DNA from: Burkholderiales bacterium | GTDB taxonomy: Bacteria > Pseudomonadota > Gammaproteobacteria > Burkholderiales > Usitatibacteraceae | Length of the DNA stretch: 6,920 bases | Direction of reading: 5' to 3' | Assembly (NCBI GenBank): GCA_017880705.1 | Contig: JADGRS010000165.1 | Span: forward strand, 1 to 6,920 | Shown: piece by piece, positions 1 to 5,582 of the stretch | Layout: each line of letters opens with the position of its first letter | Position numbering within the stretch: the stretch's first letter is position 1 | Notes under the pieces: model-generated | The model's input: only the letters and a program-made list of their open reading frames with translations | Database searches by the model: none | Told to the model about the DNA's origin: nothing | Position numbers and translations under genes: made by a program

Positions 1-503
1 CGGGCGCCGATGGCGTCGAGTTCCTGATCGCGCCCAACCCGGGTGTCCCGGCGGGGCCGCTGCGCGAGATCGCCTCCGGCGGCGAGCTCTCGCGGGTGAT
101 GCTCGCGATCATGAGCGTGGCCAACGCGTCCTCCGGCGAGACGACGCTCGTCTTCGACGAGGTCGACGCGGGCATCGGCGGCGCCGTCGCCGAGGTCGTG
201 GGGCAGTTGCTGCAGTCGCTGTCGCGGCACCACCAGGTGCTGAGCGTCACCCATCTCGCCCAGGTCGCCGTGCATGCGCGCACGCAGCTGCGCGTGGCGA
301 AGCAGCCGGGCGCCGGCGGCACGTTCGCGACCGTCGAAACGCTCGACGCGCAGGAGCGAATCGCGGAAGTCGCGCGCATGCTCGGAGGCCTCAAGATCAC
401 CGAGGCGACCCGCCGCCATGCGCAGGAGATGTTGCAAAACGCCCGCGCTGCAGGTACACCCTTACGCAAGGAAAAAGGCAAAGCAGCGGCCGGGCCGGGA
501 TGA
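1..503 (+). CDS. recN: DNA repair ATPase RecN, C-terminal part (5' end outside window)
   Basis: RecN is an SMC-like ABC ATPase that acts in the cytoplasm at DNA double-strand breaks and supports RecA-dependent repair. Only the last 166 residues are present, with the reading frame starting at base 3. This is the C-terminal ATPase lobe. The ABC signature ASGGELSR lies at fragment residues 24-31, and the Walker B and D-loop segment TLVFDEVDAGIGG at 48-60, with the catalytic Glu at 53. The switch histidine is in SVTHLAQ at 81-87. The EVDAGIGG wording and the following VTHLAQVA are typical of RecN rather than of transporter ATPases or RecF. The tail after about residue 150 is short, basic and Ala/Gly-rich. 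The stop codon TGA overlaps an ATG of the next gene frame by four bases, and no terminator is visible, so transcription may continue into the phospholipase gene. The promoter (in many bacteria LexA-controlled) is outside the window. Confidence 0.95.
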   Translation, partial: GADGVEFLIAPNPGVPAGPLREIASGGELSRVMLAIMSVANASSGETTLVFDEVDAGIGGAVAEVVGQLLQSLSRHHQVLSVTHLAQVAVHARTQLRVAKQPGAGGTFATVETLDAQERIAEVARMLGGLKITEATRRHAQEMLQNARAAGTPLRKEKGKAAAGPG

Positions 504-514
504 GCCTGCCGCGC

Positions 515-522
515 GAGGGGAG
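515..522 (+). promoter_or_regulatory. Ribosome binding site deciding the phospholipase start
   Basis: A purine-rich GAGGGGAG ends four bases before ATG 527. It supports that codon over the in-frame ATG at 500, which is preceded by GC-rich sequence of the recN end without a comparable site. Confidence 0.65.
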
Positions 523-526
523 AAGC

Positions 527-1759
527 ATGGAATCGGTGGGCGGGAAGGCGGGTCTCGTGCTCGCGGGCGGCGGCGCCCGCGCCGCCTATCAGGTCGGGGT
601 GCTGCAGGCGCTGAAGGAGATGCTTCCCGACCCGAAGGTGAACCCGTTCCCGATCATCTGCGGGACTTCGGCGGGGGCGGTGAACGCGGGTGCGCTCGCG
701 GTGAACGCCGACGACTTCGGCCGCGCCGTCGACAACCTCCTCGAGGTGTGGCGCCATTTCGAGCCGCACCACGTGTACCGCTCCGATTTCCCGGGCGCGA
801 TGGCCAACAGCGCGCGCTGGTTCGGCGGGTTCCTCTTCGGGGCATTCCTCAAGAACCGGCGAATCTCGCTGCTCGACAACCGTCCGCTCGAGGGGCTCCT
901 CGCGCGCCAGCTCGATTTCGCACGCATCGAGCGCAACATCAAGGCGGGCGCGCTCGACGCGGTGGCGATCACCTGTTCGGGCTACACGTCGGGCCAGAGT
1001 TGCAGCTTCTTCGAGGGCGCAGATCACTTCGAGGGATGGCAGCGCTCGCAGCGGATCGGCATCAAGACGCGCATCGCCCTCGAGCACCTCATGGCCTCGA
1101 GCGCGATTCCGTTCCTCTTCCCGCCGCACAAGCTGAACCGCGAGTTCTTCGGCGACGGCTCGATGCGCCAGATCGCTCCCGTGAGCCCGGCACTGCACCT
1201 CGGAGCGGACCGAATAGTGGTGGTCGGCACCGCGCGCATTCGTCACGACTCGCCCGAGCGCACGCGCGGCGACCTCTATCCCACGCTCGCGCAGATCGCG
1301 GGTCACGTGCTGAACTCGATCTTCCTCGACAGCCTCGCGGTCGACCTCGAGCGCATGGAGCGCATCAACCGCACCATCAGCGCGGTCCCGCCGGAGACTC
1401 TCAAGAAGATGGGCCTCACGCTGCACCACGTGGATGTGCTGGTGCTCACGCCCTCCCAGCCCCTCGAGGCGATCGCGGTGAAGCACGTGCGCAGCCTTCC
1501 CTGGACGATCCGCTTCCTCCTGCGAAGCGTGGGCGCGATGCGCCGCGGCGGGGCGAACCTCGCGAGCTATCTCCTCTTCGAGCGCGGCTACTGCAACGAG
1601 CTCATCGTGCTCGGTTACAACGACACGGTGAAGCGCCGCGAGGAGGTCGAGTCCTTCCTCGCCGGCGGTCTTTCGTCCGTGCCCGGCGCCTACGCTCGCA
1701 CCGTGAAGTTCATGGTGCCGGACCAGGCGCCGGAGCCCACCGGGAAGACCGCGGCATAG
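527..1759 (+). CDS. Patatin-like phospholipase family protein
   Basis: This is a predicted serine lipid acyl hydrolase of the patatin family, which uses a Ser-Asp dyad to release fatty acids from phospholipids or other acyl lipids. With the start used here it has 410 residues. The glycine-rich oxyanion loop AGGGARAAYQVG is at residues 13-24. The nucleophile elbow GTSAG at 46-50 makes Ser48 the nucleophile. The DGS at 210-212 supplies catalytic Asp210, where most members have DGG or DGA. I see no signal peptide and no convincing membrane segment in the N-terminal domain, so a cytoplasmic or peripheral membrane location is likely. The roughly 150 residues after the dyad belong to the long bacterial form of the family, and their role is unknown. 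ATG 527 is chosen because GAGGGGAG at 515-522 is well placed before it. An in-frame ATG at 500, overlapping the recN stop, would add nine residues but has no such site. The gene is followed after one base by the thioesterase start. The substrate cannot be read from sequence. Confidence 0.9.
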   Translation: MESVGGKAGLVLAGGGARAAYQVGVLQALKEMLPDPKVNPFPIICGTSAGAVNAGALAVNADDFGRAVDNLLEVWRHFEPHHVYRSDFPGAMANSARWFGGFLFGAFLKNRRISLLDNRPLEGLLARQLDFARIERNIKAGALDAVAITCSGYTSGQSCSFFEGADHFEGWQRSQRIGIKTRIALEHLMASSAIPFLFPPHKLNREFFGDGSMRQIAPVSPALHLGADRIVVVGTARIRHDSPERTRGDLYPTLAQIAGHVLNSIFLDSLAVDLERMERINRTISAVPPETLKKMGLTLHHVDVLVLTPSQPLEAIAVKHVRSLPWTIRFLLRSVGAMRRGGANLASYLLFERGYCNELIVLGYNDTVKRREEVESFLAGGLSSVPGAYARTVKFMVPDQAPEPTGKTAA

Positions 1760-1760
1760 C

Positions 1761-2207
1761 ATGACGCGCCCGGCCCCGCACGCCCTTCGCGACTATCCGC
1801 ACTCCCGCGCGCTCAGCACGCGCTGGAGGGACCTCGACCCTTACGGCCACATGAACAACGTCGTGCAGTACGAGCTCTTCGATACGATCGTAAACGCGTG
1901 GCTGATCGAGCGCGGCGCGCTGGACATCCAGCACAGCCCCGTGATCGGGCTCGTGGTCGAGACGGGCTGCAACTACTTCACGACGCTCACCTACCCGGAG
2001 CCGGTGACGGCGGCGCTGCGCGTCGCGCACGTCGGCCGGTCGAGCGTGCGCTACGAGGTGGCGCTCTTTGCGAAGGGCTGCGCGAGCGCCGCCGCGCAGG
2101 GTCACTTCGTGCACGTCTACGTCGACCGCGAGACCCGCCGTCCCGTAGCCGAGCTTCCCGCGGCGCTGCGCCTCGCCCTCGAGCCCCTCGCGTCGCCCGC
2201 ACCCTAG
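1761..2207 (+). CDS. Acyl-CoA thioesterase, hotdog fold (4HBT/YbgC/FadM-like)
   Basis: This 148-residue protein is the usual size for a single-hotdog thioesterase that hydrolyses acyl-CoA to free acid and CoA in the cytoplasm. The diagnostic motif is near the N-terminus: RWRDLDPYGHMNNVVQYELF at residues 21-40. Asp26 sits where the catalytic acid of the 4-hydroxybenzoyl-CoA thioesterase family lies, followed by the GHMNN turn and the start of the long central helix. The rest (IGLVVETGCNYFTTLTYPEPVTAALRV and later strands) fits the beta-sheet of the fold. The start codon follows the phospholipase stop by one base (TAG-C-ATG) and has no strong ribosome binding site, so translation is probably coupled to the upstream gene. 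A phospholipase next to an acyl-CoA thioesterase suggests a shared role in acyl-chain turnover, but this is inference. Chain length and natural substrate are not predictable here. The gene ends in the CTAG shared with the convergent esterase. Confidence 0.9.
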   Translation: MTRPAPHALRDYPHSRALSTRWRDLDPYGHMNNVVQYELFDTIVNAWLIERGALDIQHSPVIGLVVETGCNYFTTLTYPEPVTAALRVAHVGRSSVRYEVALFAKGCASAAAQGHFVHVYVDRETRRPVAELPAALRLALEPLASPAP

Positions 2208-2905
2208 GGCAGCAGGATCGAGGAGCGCTTGTCGGGCGCGGCGCCGAAGACGCCCGCGAGGAATGAAGCGAGATCCTGCACTTCCTCGGCGCTCACGGAG
2301 TGCGGCATCGGATACGCGTGCCATTGCACGTCATAGCCGCGCATGCGCAACGCCTCCCGGGACCTCTCGGCGAGCCCCAGCGGGACCACGGGGTCCTGCG
2401 TTCCGTGCGCCATGAAGATCGGCGTGGACTCGTTGGCCGCGGAGGCCTCGCGATCGAGCGAGTCTTCGAGCGGCAGGTAAGTCGAGAGCGCCACGATCGC
2501 GCCGAGGCGCGCCGGGTGCCTCAGGCCCGCCTGCAGGGCGATGGCGCCGCCTTGCGAGAATCCCGCGAGCACGATGCGCGAAGCCTCCATGCCTCTGCCG
2601 TGCTCGCGCGCGATGAGCTCCTCGACCCGGCCTTGCGACTCGCGGATGCCCTTCTCGTCGGGAACGCGGGCGAGGTCGCTCTGCGAGATGTCGTACCAGG
2701 CGCGCATGCGGTAGCCGTCGTTGATGGTGACGGCACGCTCGGGCGCGTGCGGAAAGATGAATCGCAACGCGAGATCGGAGGGAAGCGGCAGCTCCCTCAC
2801 GATGGGCACGAAGTCCCAGCCATCGGCGCCGAGGCCGTGCATCCAGATGACGGTGCCGCGCGGCTCCGCGCCGGTGACGAGCTCGACATGCTCCAGCGCC
2901 TTCAT
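2204..2905 (-). CDS. Alpha/beta-hydrolase carboxylesterase (phospholipase/carboxylesterase family, EstB/YpfH-like)
   Basis: This 233-residue serine hydrolase belongs to the family of small bacterial carboxylesterases related to acyl-protein thioesterases and lysophospholipases. The oxyanion-side motif WMHGLGADGWDF is at residues 21-32. The nucleophile elbow GFSQGG at 115-120 gives Ser117. Asp171 in HGTQDPVVP and His202 in MPHSVS complete the catalytic triad. The FPHAPERAVTINDGYRMRAWYDI block at 51-73 is typical of the family. No signal peptide is seen, so the enzyme is probably cytoplasmic. The protein is slightly longer than the usual 215-225 residues because of a short polar C-terminal tail. 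Its ATG overlaps the mogA stop (ATGA), making it the third gene of a darP-mogA-esterase transcript. Its ribosome binding site lies in a hairpin formed by the mogA end. The substrate is unknown, and nothing in the protein links it to molybdenum cofactor synthesis. A longer reading frame upstream of this ATG overlaps mogA out of frame and is not coding. Confidence 0.93.
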   Translation of the reverse strand: MKALEHVELVTGAEPRGTVIWMHGLGADGWDFVPIVRELPLPSDLALRFIFPHAPERAVTINDGYRMRAWYDISQSDLARVPDEKGIRESQGRVEELIAREHGRGMEASRIVLAGFSQGGAIALQAGLRHPARLGAIVALSTYLPLEDSLDREASAANESTPIFMAHGTQDPVVPLGLAERSREALRMRGYDVQWHAYPMPHSVSAEEVQDLASFLAGVFGAAPDKRSSILLP

Positions 2906-3507
2906 CGCGCACCCCTCGGTGCGCGGATCGCGGACTTCGGACGGAAGGCCTTCACGATCGCTTCTCGGGTTTCGAGGTAGGGGCCGCCGATGAGGTCGAT
3001 GCAGTAGGGCACGGCGGCGAAGATTCCCGCGACGAGCGGCTTGCCTTCCGGCGACTTCAATCCCTCGAGCGTCTCGCGGATGGACTTCGGCTGGCCCGGG
3101 AGATTCAGGATGAGGCACTTGCCGCGAATTACCGCGACCTGCCGCGAGAGGATCGCGGTGGGAACGAATTCGAGGCTGATGCGGCGCATCTGCTCGCCGA
3201 AGCCCGGCATCTCGCGATCCGCCACCGCGAGTGTCGCCTCGGGGGTGACGTCGCGCGCCGCGGGCCCGGTGCCGCCCGTGGTGACGACGAGATCGCAGGC
3301 GCGCTCGTCGACGAGCTCCTTCAACGTGGCCTCGATCCGCGCGCGCTCGTCGGGAATGAGCCGCGGCACGAACTCGATCGGGTTCGCGAGCGCCGCGGCG
3401 AGCCATTGCTCGAGGGCCGGAATGCCCTCGTCCTTGTAGACGCCTTGCGACGCGCGGTCGCTCGCCGCCACGAGGCCGATGCGGACCGCGTCCGGTGCTT
3501 CGCTCAT
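2902..3507 (-). CDS. mogA: Molybdopterin adenylyltransferase MogA
   Basis: MogA activates molybdopterin with ATP to give adenylyl-molybdopterin, the step before MoeA inserts molybdate, in cytoplasmic molybdenum cofactor synthesis. The protein has 201 residues, close to the roughly 195 of E. coli MogA. The MoCF-type fold is marked by VVTTGGTGPAARDVTPEA at 74-91, which holds the nucleotide/pterin-binding TGGTG loop and conserved Asp86. MPGFGEQMR is at 100-108 and the NLPGQPKSIRETL segment at 135-147. The N-terminal RIGLVAASDRASQGVYKDEG at 9-28 is also typical and separates MogA from MoeA, which is much longer. The start ATG is supported by AGGAGG five bases upstream, and it overlaps the darP stop as ATGA. 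The stop overlaps the esterase start in the same way. Other cofactor genes (moeA, moaA and so on) are not in the window. The final residues RAPRGAR are encoded by the hairpin before the esterase gene. Confidence 0.95.
   Translation of the reverse strand: MSEAPDAVRIGLVAASDRASQGVYKDEGIPALEQWLAAALANPIEFVPRLIPDERARIEATLKELVDERACDLVVTTGGTGPAARDVTPEATLAVADREMPGFGEQMRRISLEFVPTAILSRQVAVIRGKCLILNLPGQPKSIRETLEGLKSPEGKPLVAGIFAAVPYCIDLIGGPYLETREAIVKAFRPKSAIRAPRGAR
2906..2925 (-). promoter_or_regulatory. Hairpin holding the esterase ribosome binding site
   Basis: Read on the minus strand, CGCGCACC, a four-base GAGG loop and GGTGCGCG form a perfect 8-bp stem that ends directly at the esterase ATG (2905-2903). 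The ribosome binding site GAGGGG (2917-2912) is made of the loop plus the first two bases of the 3' arm. The same bases encode the last residues of MogA (RAPRGAR). A ribosome finishing mogA would have to unfold this stem, which would free the esterase start. Coupling is inferred; the repeat itself is directly visible. Confidence 0.55.
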
Positions 3508-4007
3508 GAATTCCTCCTCGCATGATCCTGGACCAGCGTGTTCACCGCGTGGAAGAGCTCGCGAAAGAACTTCGGCGGCCGCGACGTGCGCCGCTCCTCG
3601 AGGGCGCCCTTCACGAGATTCGCCAGGTGGTCCTGGTCGGCCTCGGGAAACTCCTGCTTGAACCGGGCCATGGCCCCGGGGTCGCCGATGAGCTCCTGGC
3701 GCCATTTCTCCGCGAGGTGAAGGAGTGCCGTGTCGCGTTGCGTGGGAGCCTCGAGGGCGCGAAGGCGCTCGGCGATCGGCGCCGCGTCGACGTTGCGCAT
3801 GAGCTTGCCGATGAACTGCACCTGGCGGCGCCGCGCCTCGTGCTTGGTGATGCGCTTGCACGCGAGCACGGCGTCGAGAAGCGATTCCGGAAGGTCGAGC
3901 CTCGCGAGCTCGGCCTCGGAGAGCTCGACCAGCGCCGCGCCCACGTCCTGGAGGTCGCGCATCTCGCGCTTGCGCCGCGTCTTGCTGATAAAATCGTCTT
4001 CTTCCAT
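3504..4007 (-). CDS. darP: Ribosome biogenesis factor DarP (YjgA, DUF615)
   Basis: DarP (formerly YjgA) associates with late 50S assembly intermediates and helps form active 50S subunits. The 167-residue protein matches the family in length (about 180 in E. coli) and in character: small, highly charged and helical. Recognisable parts are the N-terminal FISKTRRKREMRDLQDVG at residues 6-23, the LSEAELARLDLPESLLDAV segment at 29-47, and KRITKHEARRRQVQFIGKLMR at 51-71. The C-terminal half is FKQEFPEADQDHL, then FFRELFHAVN near 147-156. The many basic residues fit binding to ribosomal RNA. It diverges from pmbA, the same neighbour that yjgA has in E. coli, which supports the call. The ATG at 4007 gives a family-like N-terminus, although the ribosome binding site is weak. 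The stop overlaps the mogA start. It probably heads the darP-mogA-esterase transcript. Confidence 0.93.
   Translation of the reverse strand: MEEDDFISKTRRKREMRDLQDVGAALVELSEAELARLDLPESLLDAVLACKRITKHEARRRQVQFIGKLMRNVDAAPIAERLRALEAPTQRDTALLHLAEKWRQELIGDPGAMARFKQEFPEADQDHLANLVKGALEERRTSRPPKFFRELFHAVNTLVQDHARRNS
3513..3518 (-). promoter_or_regulatory. mogA ribosome binding site inside darP
   Basis: Read on the minus strand, a perfect AGGAGG stands five bases before the mogA ATG. It coincides in frame with two consecutive AGG arginine codons, residues 164-165 of DarP. The end of darP therefore serves both coding and initiation. Confidence 0.85.
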
Positions 4008-4080
4008 GCCCCGTGCCGTACGCGATTCAGCCCGAGAGTGTATTGGGTTTCCGCGGTTCCCGGTTCGTCCCCGACCTCCC
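4008..4080. promoter_or_regulatory. Divergent darP/pmbA intergenic region, presumed promoters
   Basis: These 73 bases separate the start codons of darP (minus) and pmbA (plus), so promoters for both should lie here or just inside the genes. Possible -10 elements are TGTATT on the plus strand and TACACT on the minus strand, in the same AGTGTATT patch near 4036-4043. Neither has a convincing -35 box. No clear operator repeat is seen, and neither start has a strong ribosome binding site. Confidence 0.3.
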
Positions 4081-5433
4081 ATGCCAGACCATCCGATAGC
4101 CACGCTGCCCCTGACGAGCGGCTCCATGGCGGACATCGCGCGACGCTCCCTCGAATTCGCGAAGAAGCGCGGCGCGAGCGATGCCGAGGTCGAGGTCTCG
4201 GCGGCGATCGGCCAGTCGGTCACCGTGCGGCACGGCGAGGTCGAGACCGTCGAGTACAACCGCGACAAGGGACTCGGCATCACGGTGTACTTCGGGCAGC
4301 GCCGCGGCAACGCGAGCACGTCCGACCTTTCCGTCGAGGCGGTCGAGCGGACCGTGGACGCGGCGTGCGCGATCGCGCGCCACACCGCCGAGGACGATGC
4401 CGCCGGATTGCCCGATGCCGACCAGCTCTTCAAGGGCGATGCGCCCGACCTCGATCTTTTCCATCCGTGGGGCCTTACGGTGGAGGAAGCGATCGAGATC
4501 GCGCGGCGCACCGAAGGCGCGGCGCTCGCGGTCGACAAGCGCATCACCAATTCCGAGGGCGGGACGGTCTCGGCGTACGACACCGACTTCATCCTCGCGA
4601 ACACCCGCGGTTTCCTTTCCGGCTATCCCAGTTCCAAGTCGAGCATCAGTGTCGGCGTCGTCGCCGAGGATGCCGGAGGCATGCAACGGGACTACTGGTT
4701 CGCCACGCACCGCGATCCGCAGCGGCTCGACAGTCCCGAGCTCATCGGGCGCATCGCAGGCGAGCGCGCCGTGCGGCGCCTCGGGGGGCGCCGCCTCCCG
4801 ACGACCGAAGCGCCGGTGCTCTTCGACGCGAACATTGCCGGAAGCCTGATCGGCCACTTCGTTTCCGCGGCGAGCGGCTCGAGCCTGTATCGCCGCTCGT
4901 CGTTCCTGCTGGACCGGCTCGGCACCCCGGTGTTCTCGCCGGTCGTCCAGATCGTCGAGGATCCGCACCTGCCGGGCGAGATCGCGAGCAGCTATTACGA
5001 CGCGGAAGGGGTGATTACGCGCTCCCGCGTAATCGTCGCGGCGGGCGTGCTCGAGGGCTGGTTCCTGTCGACGTATTCGGCGCGCAAGCTCGGGCTCGAG
5101 ACGACCGGCAATGCGGGCGGCAACCACAACCTCATCATGAAGCCCGGCGCGCTCGACCTCGAGGGGCTGGTGAAGCGCATGGGCCGCGGGCTTCTCGTGA
5201 CCGATCTCATGGGCCAGGGGGTCAATACCGTGACCGGCGACTACTCGCGCGGCGCGGCGGGGTTCTGGGTGGAAGGCGGCGAGATCCGCTTCCCCGTCGA
5301 GGAGATCACGATCGCCGGCAATCTCCTGGACATGTTCAAGGGCATCGAGGAAGTGGGCCGCGACGTGCTCGTGCGCGGCTCCAAGCAGAACGGGTCCATC
5401 CTCGTCGAACGGATGACGATTGCCGGCGACTAG
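4081..5433 (+). CDS. pmbA: Metalloprotease subunit PmbA/TldE
   Basis: TldE (PmbA) pairs with TldD in a cytoplasmic peptidase known for microcin B17 maturation and CcdA degradation in E. coli. TldD carries the HExxxH zinc site and TldE does not; accordingly I find no HExxxH in this protein. Its 450 residues equal the E. coli length. Family segments include GEVETVEYNRDKGLGITVYFG (about 53-73), DAPDLDLFHPWGL near 120-132, AVDKRITNSEGG near 149-160, and SARKLGLETTGNAGGNHNL ending near 351. The C-terminal part has LMGQGVNTVTGDYSRGAAGFWVE, then EEITIAGNLLDM. ATG 4081 is chosen because it gives the family length. An in-frame ATG at 4006 would add 25 residues unlike the family and overlap the darP start, and no start here has a good ribosome binding site. 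tldD is not in the window and is presumably elsewhere in the genome. A 9-bp inverted repeat lies within the gene at 5013-5034. Confidence 0.95.
   Translation: MPDHPIATLPLTSGSMADIARRSLEFAKKRGASDAEVEVSAAIGQSVTVRHGEVETVEYNRDKGLGITVYFGQRRGNASTSDLSVEAVERTVDAACAIARHTAEDDAAGLPDADQLFKGDAPDLDLFHPWGLTVEEAIEIARRTEGAALAVDKRITNSEGGTVSAYDTDFILANTRGFLSGYPSSKSSISVGVVAEDAGGMQRDYWFATHRDPQRLDSPELIGRIAGERAVRRLGGRRLPTTEAPVLFDANIAGSLIGHFVSAASGSSLYRRSSFLLDRLGTPVFSPVVQIVEDPHLPGEIASSYYDAEGVITRSRVIVAAGVLEGWFLSTYSARKLGLETTGNAGGNHNLIMKPGALDLEGLVKRMGRGLLVTDLMGQGVNTVTGDYSRGAAGFWVEGGEIRFPVEEITIAGNLLDMFKGIEEVGRDVLVRGSKQNGSILVERMTIAGD
5013..5034. repeat. Perfect 9-bp inverted repeat inside pmbA
   Basis: GATTACGCG at 5013-5021 and CGCGTAATC at 5026-5034 are exact reverse complements with a four-base CTCC loop. 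The repeat lies in pmbA codons that encode ITRSRVI flanked by valines. No T-run follows, so it is not a standard terminator. It may be chance within coding sequence. Confidence 0.5.
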
Positions 5434-5501
5434 TTTAGGCTAGCGGCGCATCGTGCACGGGCGTTCGCGCAGCGGACCCGAACAATTCCAGAGGAGATCG
5501 C
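5434..5501 (+). promoter_or_regulatory. Leader region of the TRAP binding-protein gene, with ribosome binding site
   Basis: This 68-base gap separates pmbA from the TRAP binding protein. GAGGAG at 5491-5496 ends five bases before ATG 5502 and is a strong ribosome binding site. Two CTAG tetramers at 5430-5433 and 5440-5443 flank TTTAGG. I see no sound -35/-10 pair and no terminator for pmbA, so co-transcription with pmbA is not excluded. Confidence 0.5.
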
Positions 5502-5582
5502 ATGAAACGCAGGCAATTCATCAACACCACCGGAGCCGGCATGGCGGGCATTCTCGCCGCGGGCGTGGCGCCGGCATTCGCG
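5502..5582 (+). other. Twin-arginine-like signal peptide of the TRAP binding protein
   Basis: The first 27 residues comprise a basic n-region (KRRQFIN) and a moderately hydrophobic Gly/Ala-rich h-region (residues 10-22). They end in APAFA, with probable cleavage before Gln28. The RR-x-F-I order resembles the Tat consensus, but the residue before the pair is Lys rather than Ser or Thr. Export by Tat is likely but Sec cannot be excluded. Confidence 0.65.

Noticed and set aside
274..1764. Plus-strand open frame of 496 codons over recN and the phospholipase gene
   Set aside because: It lies in another frame of two well-supported genes, with an Arg/Ala/Pro-rich translation and no motif.
3522..5438. 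Very long plus-strand open frame of 638 codons across darP and pmbA
   Set aside because: It is out of frame with pmbA and antisense to darP, Arg/Pro-rich with no recognisable domain. It is a typical product of high-GC coding DNA where stop codons are scarce.
5430..5443. Paired CTAG tetramers upstream of the TRAP gene as a TrpR-like operator
   Set aside because: The centre TTTAGG does not make a true palindrome, one CTAG belongs to the pmbA stop codon, and nothing links the gene to tryptophan control.
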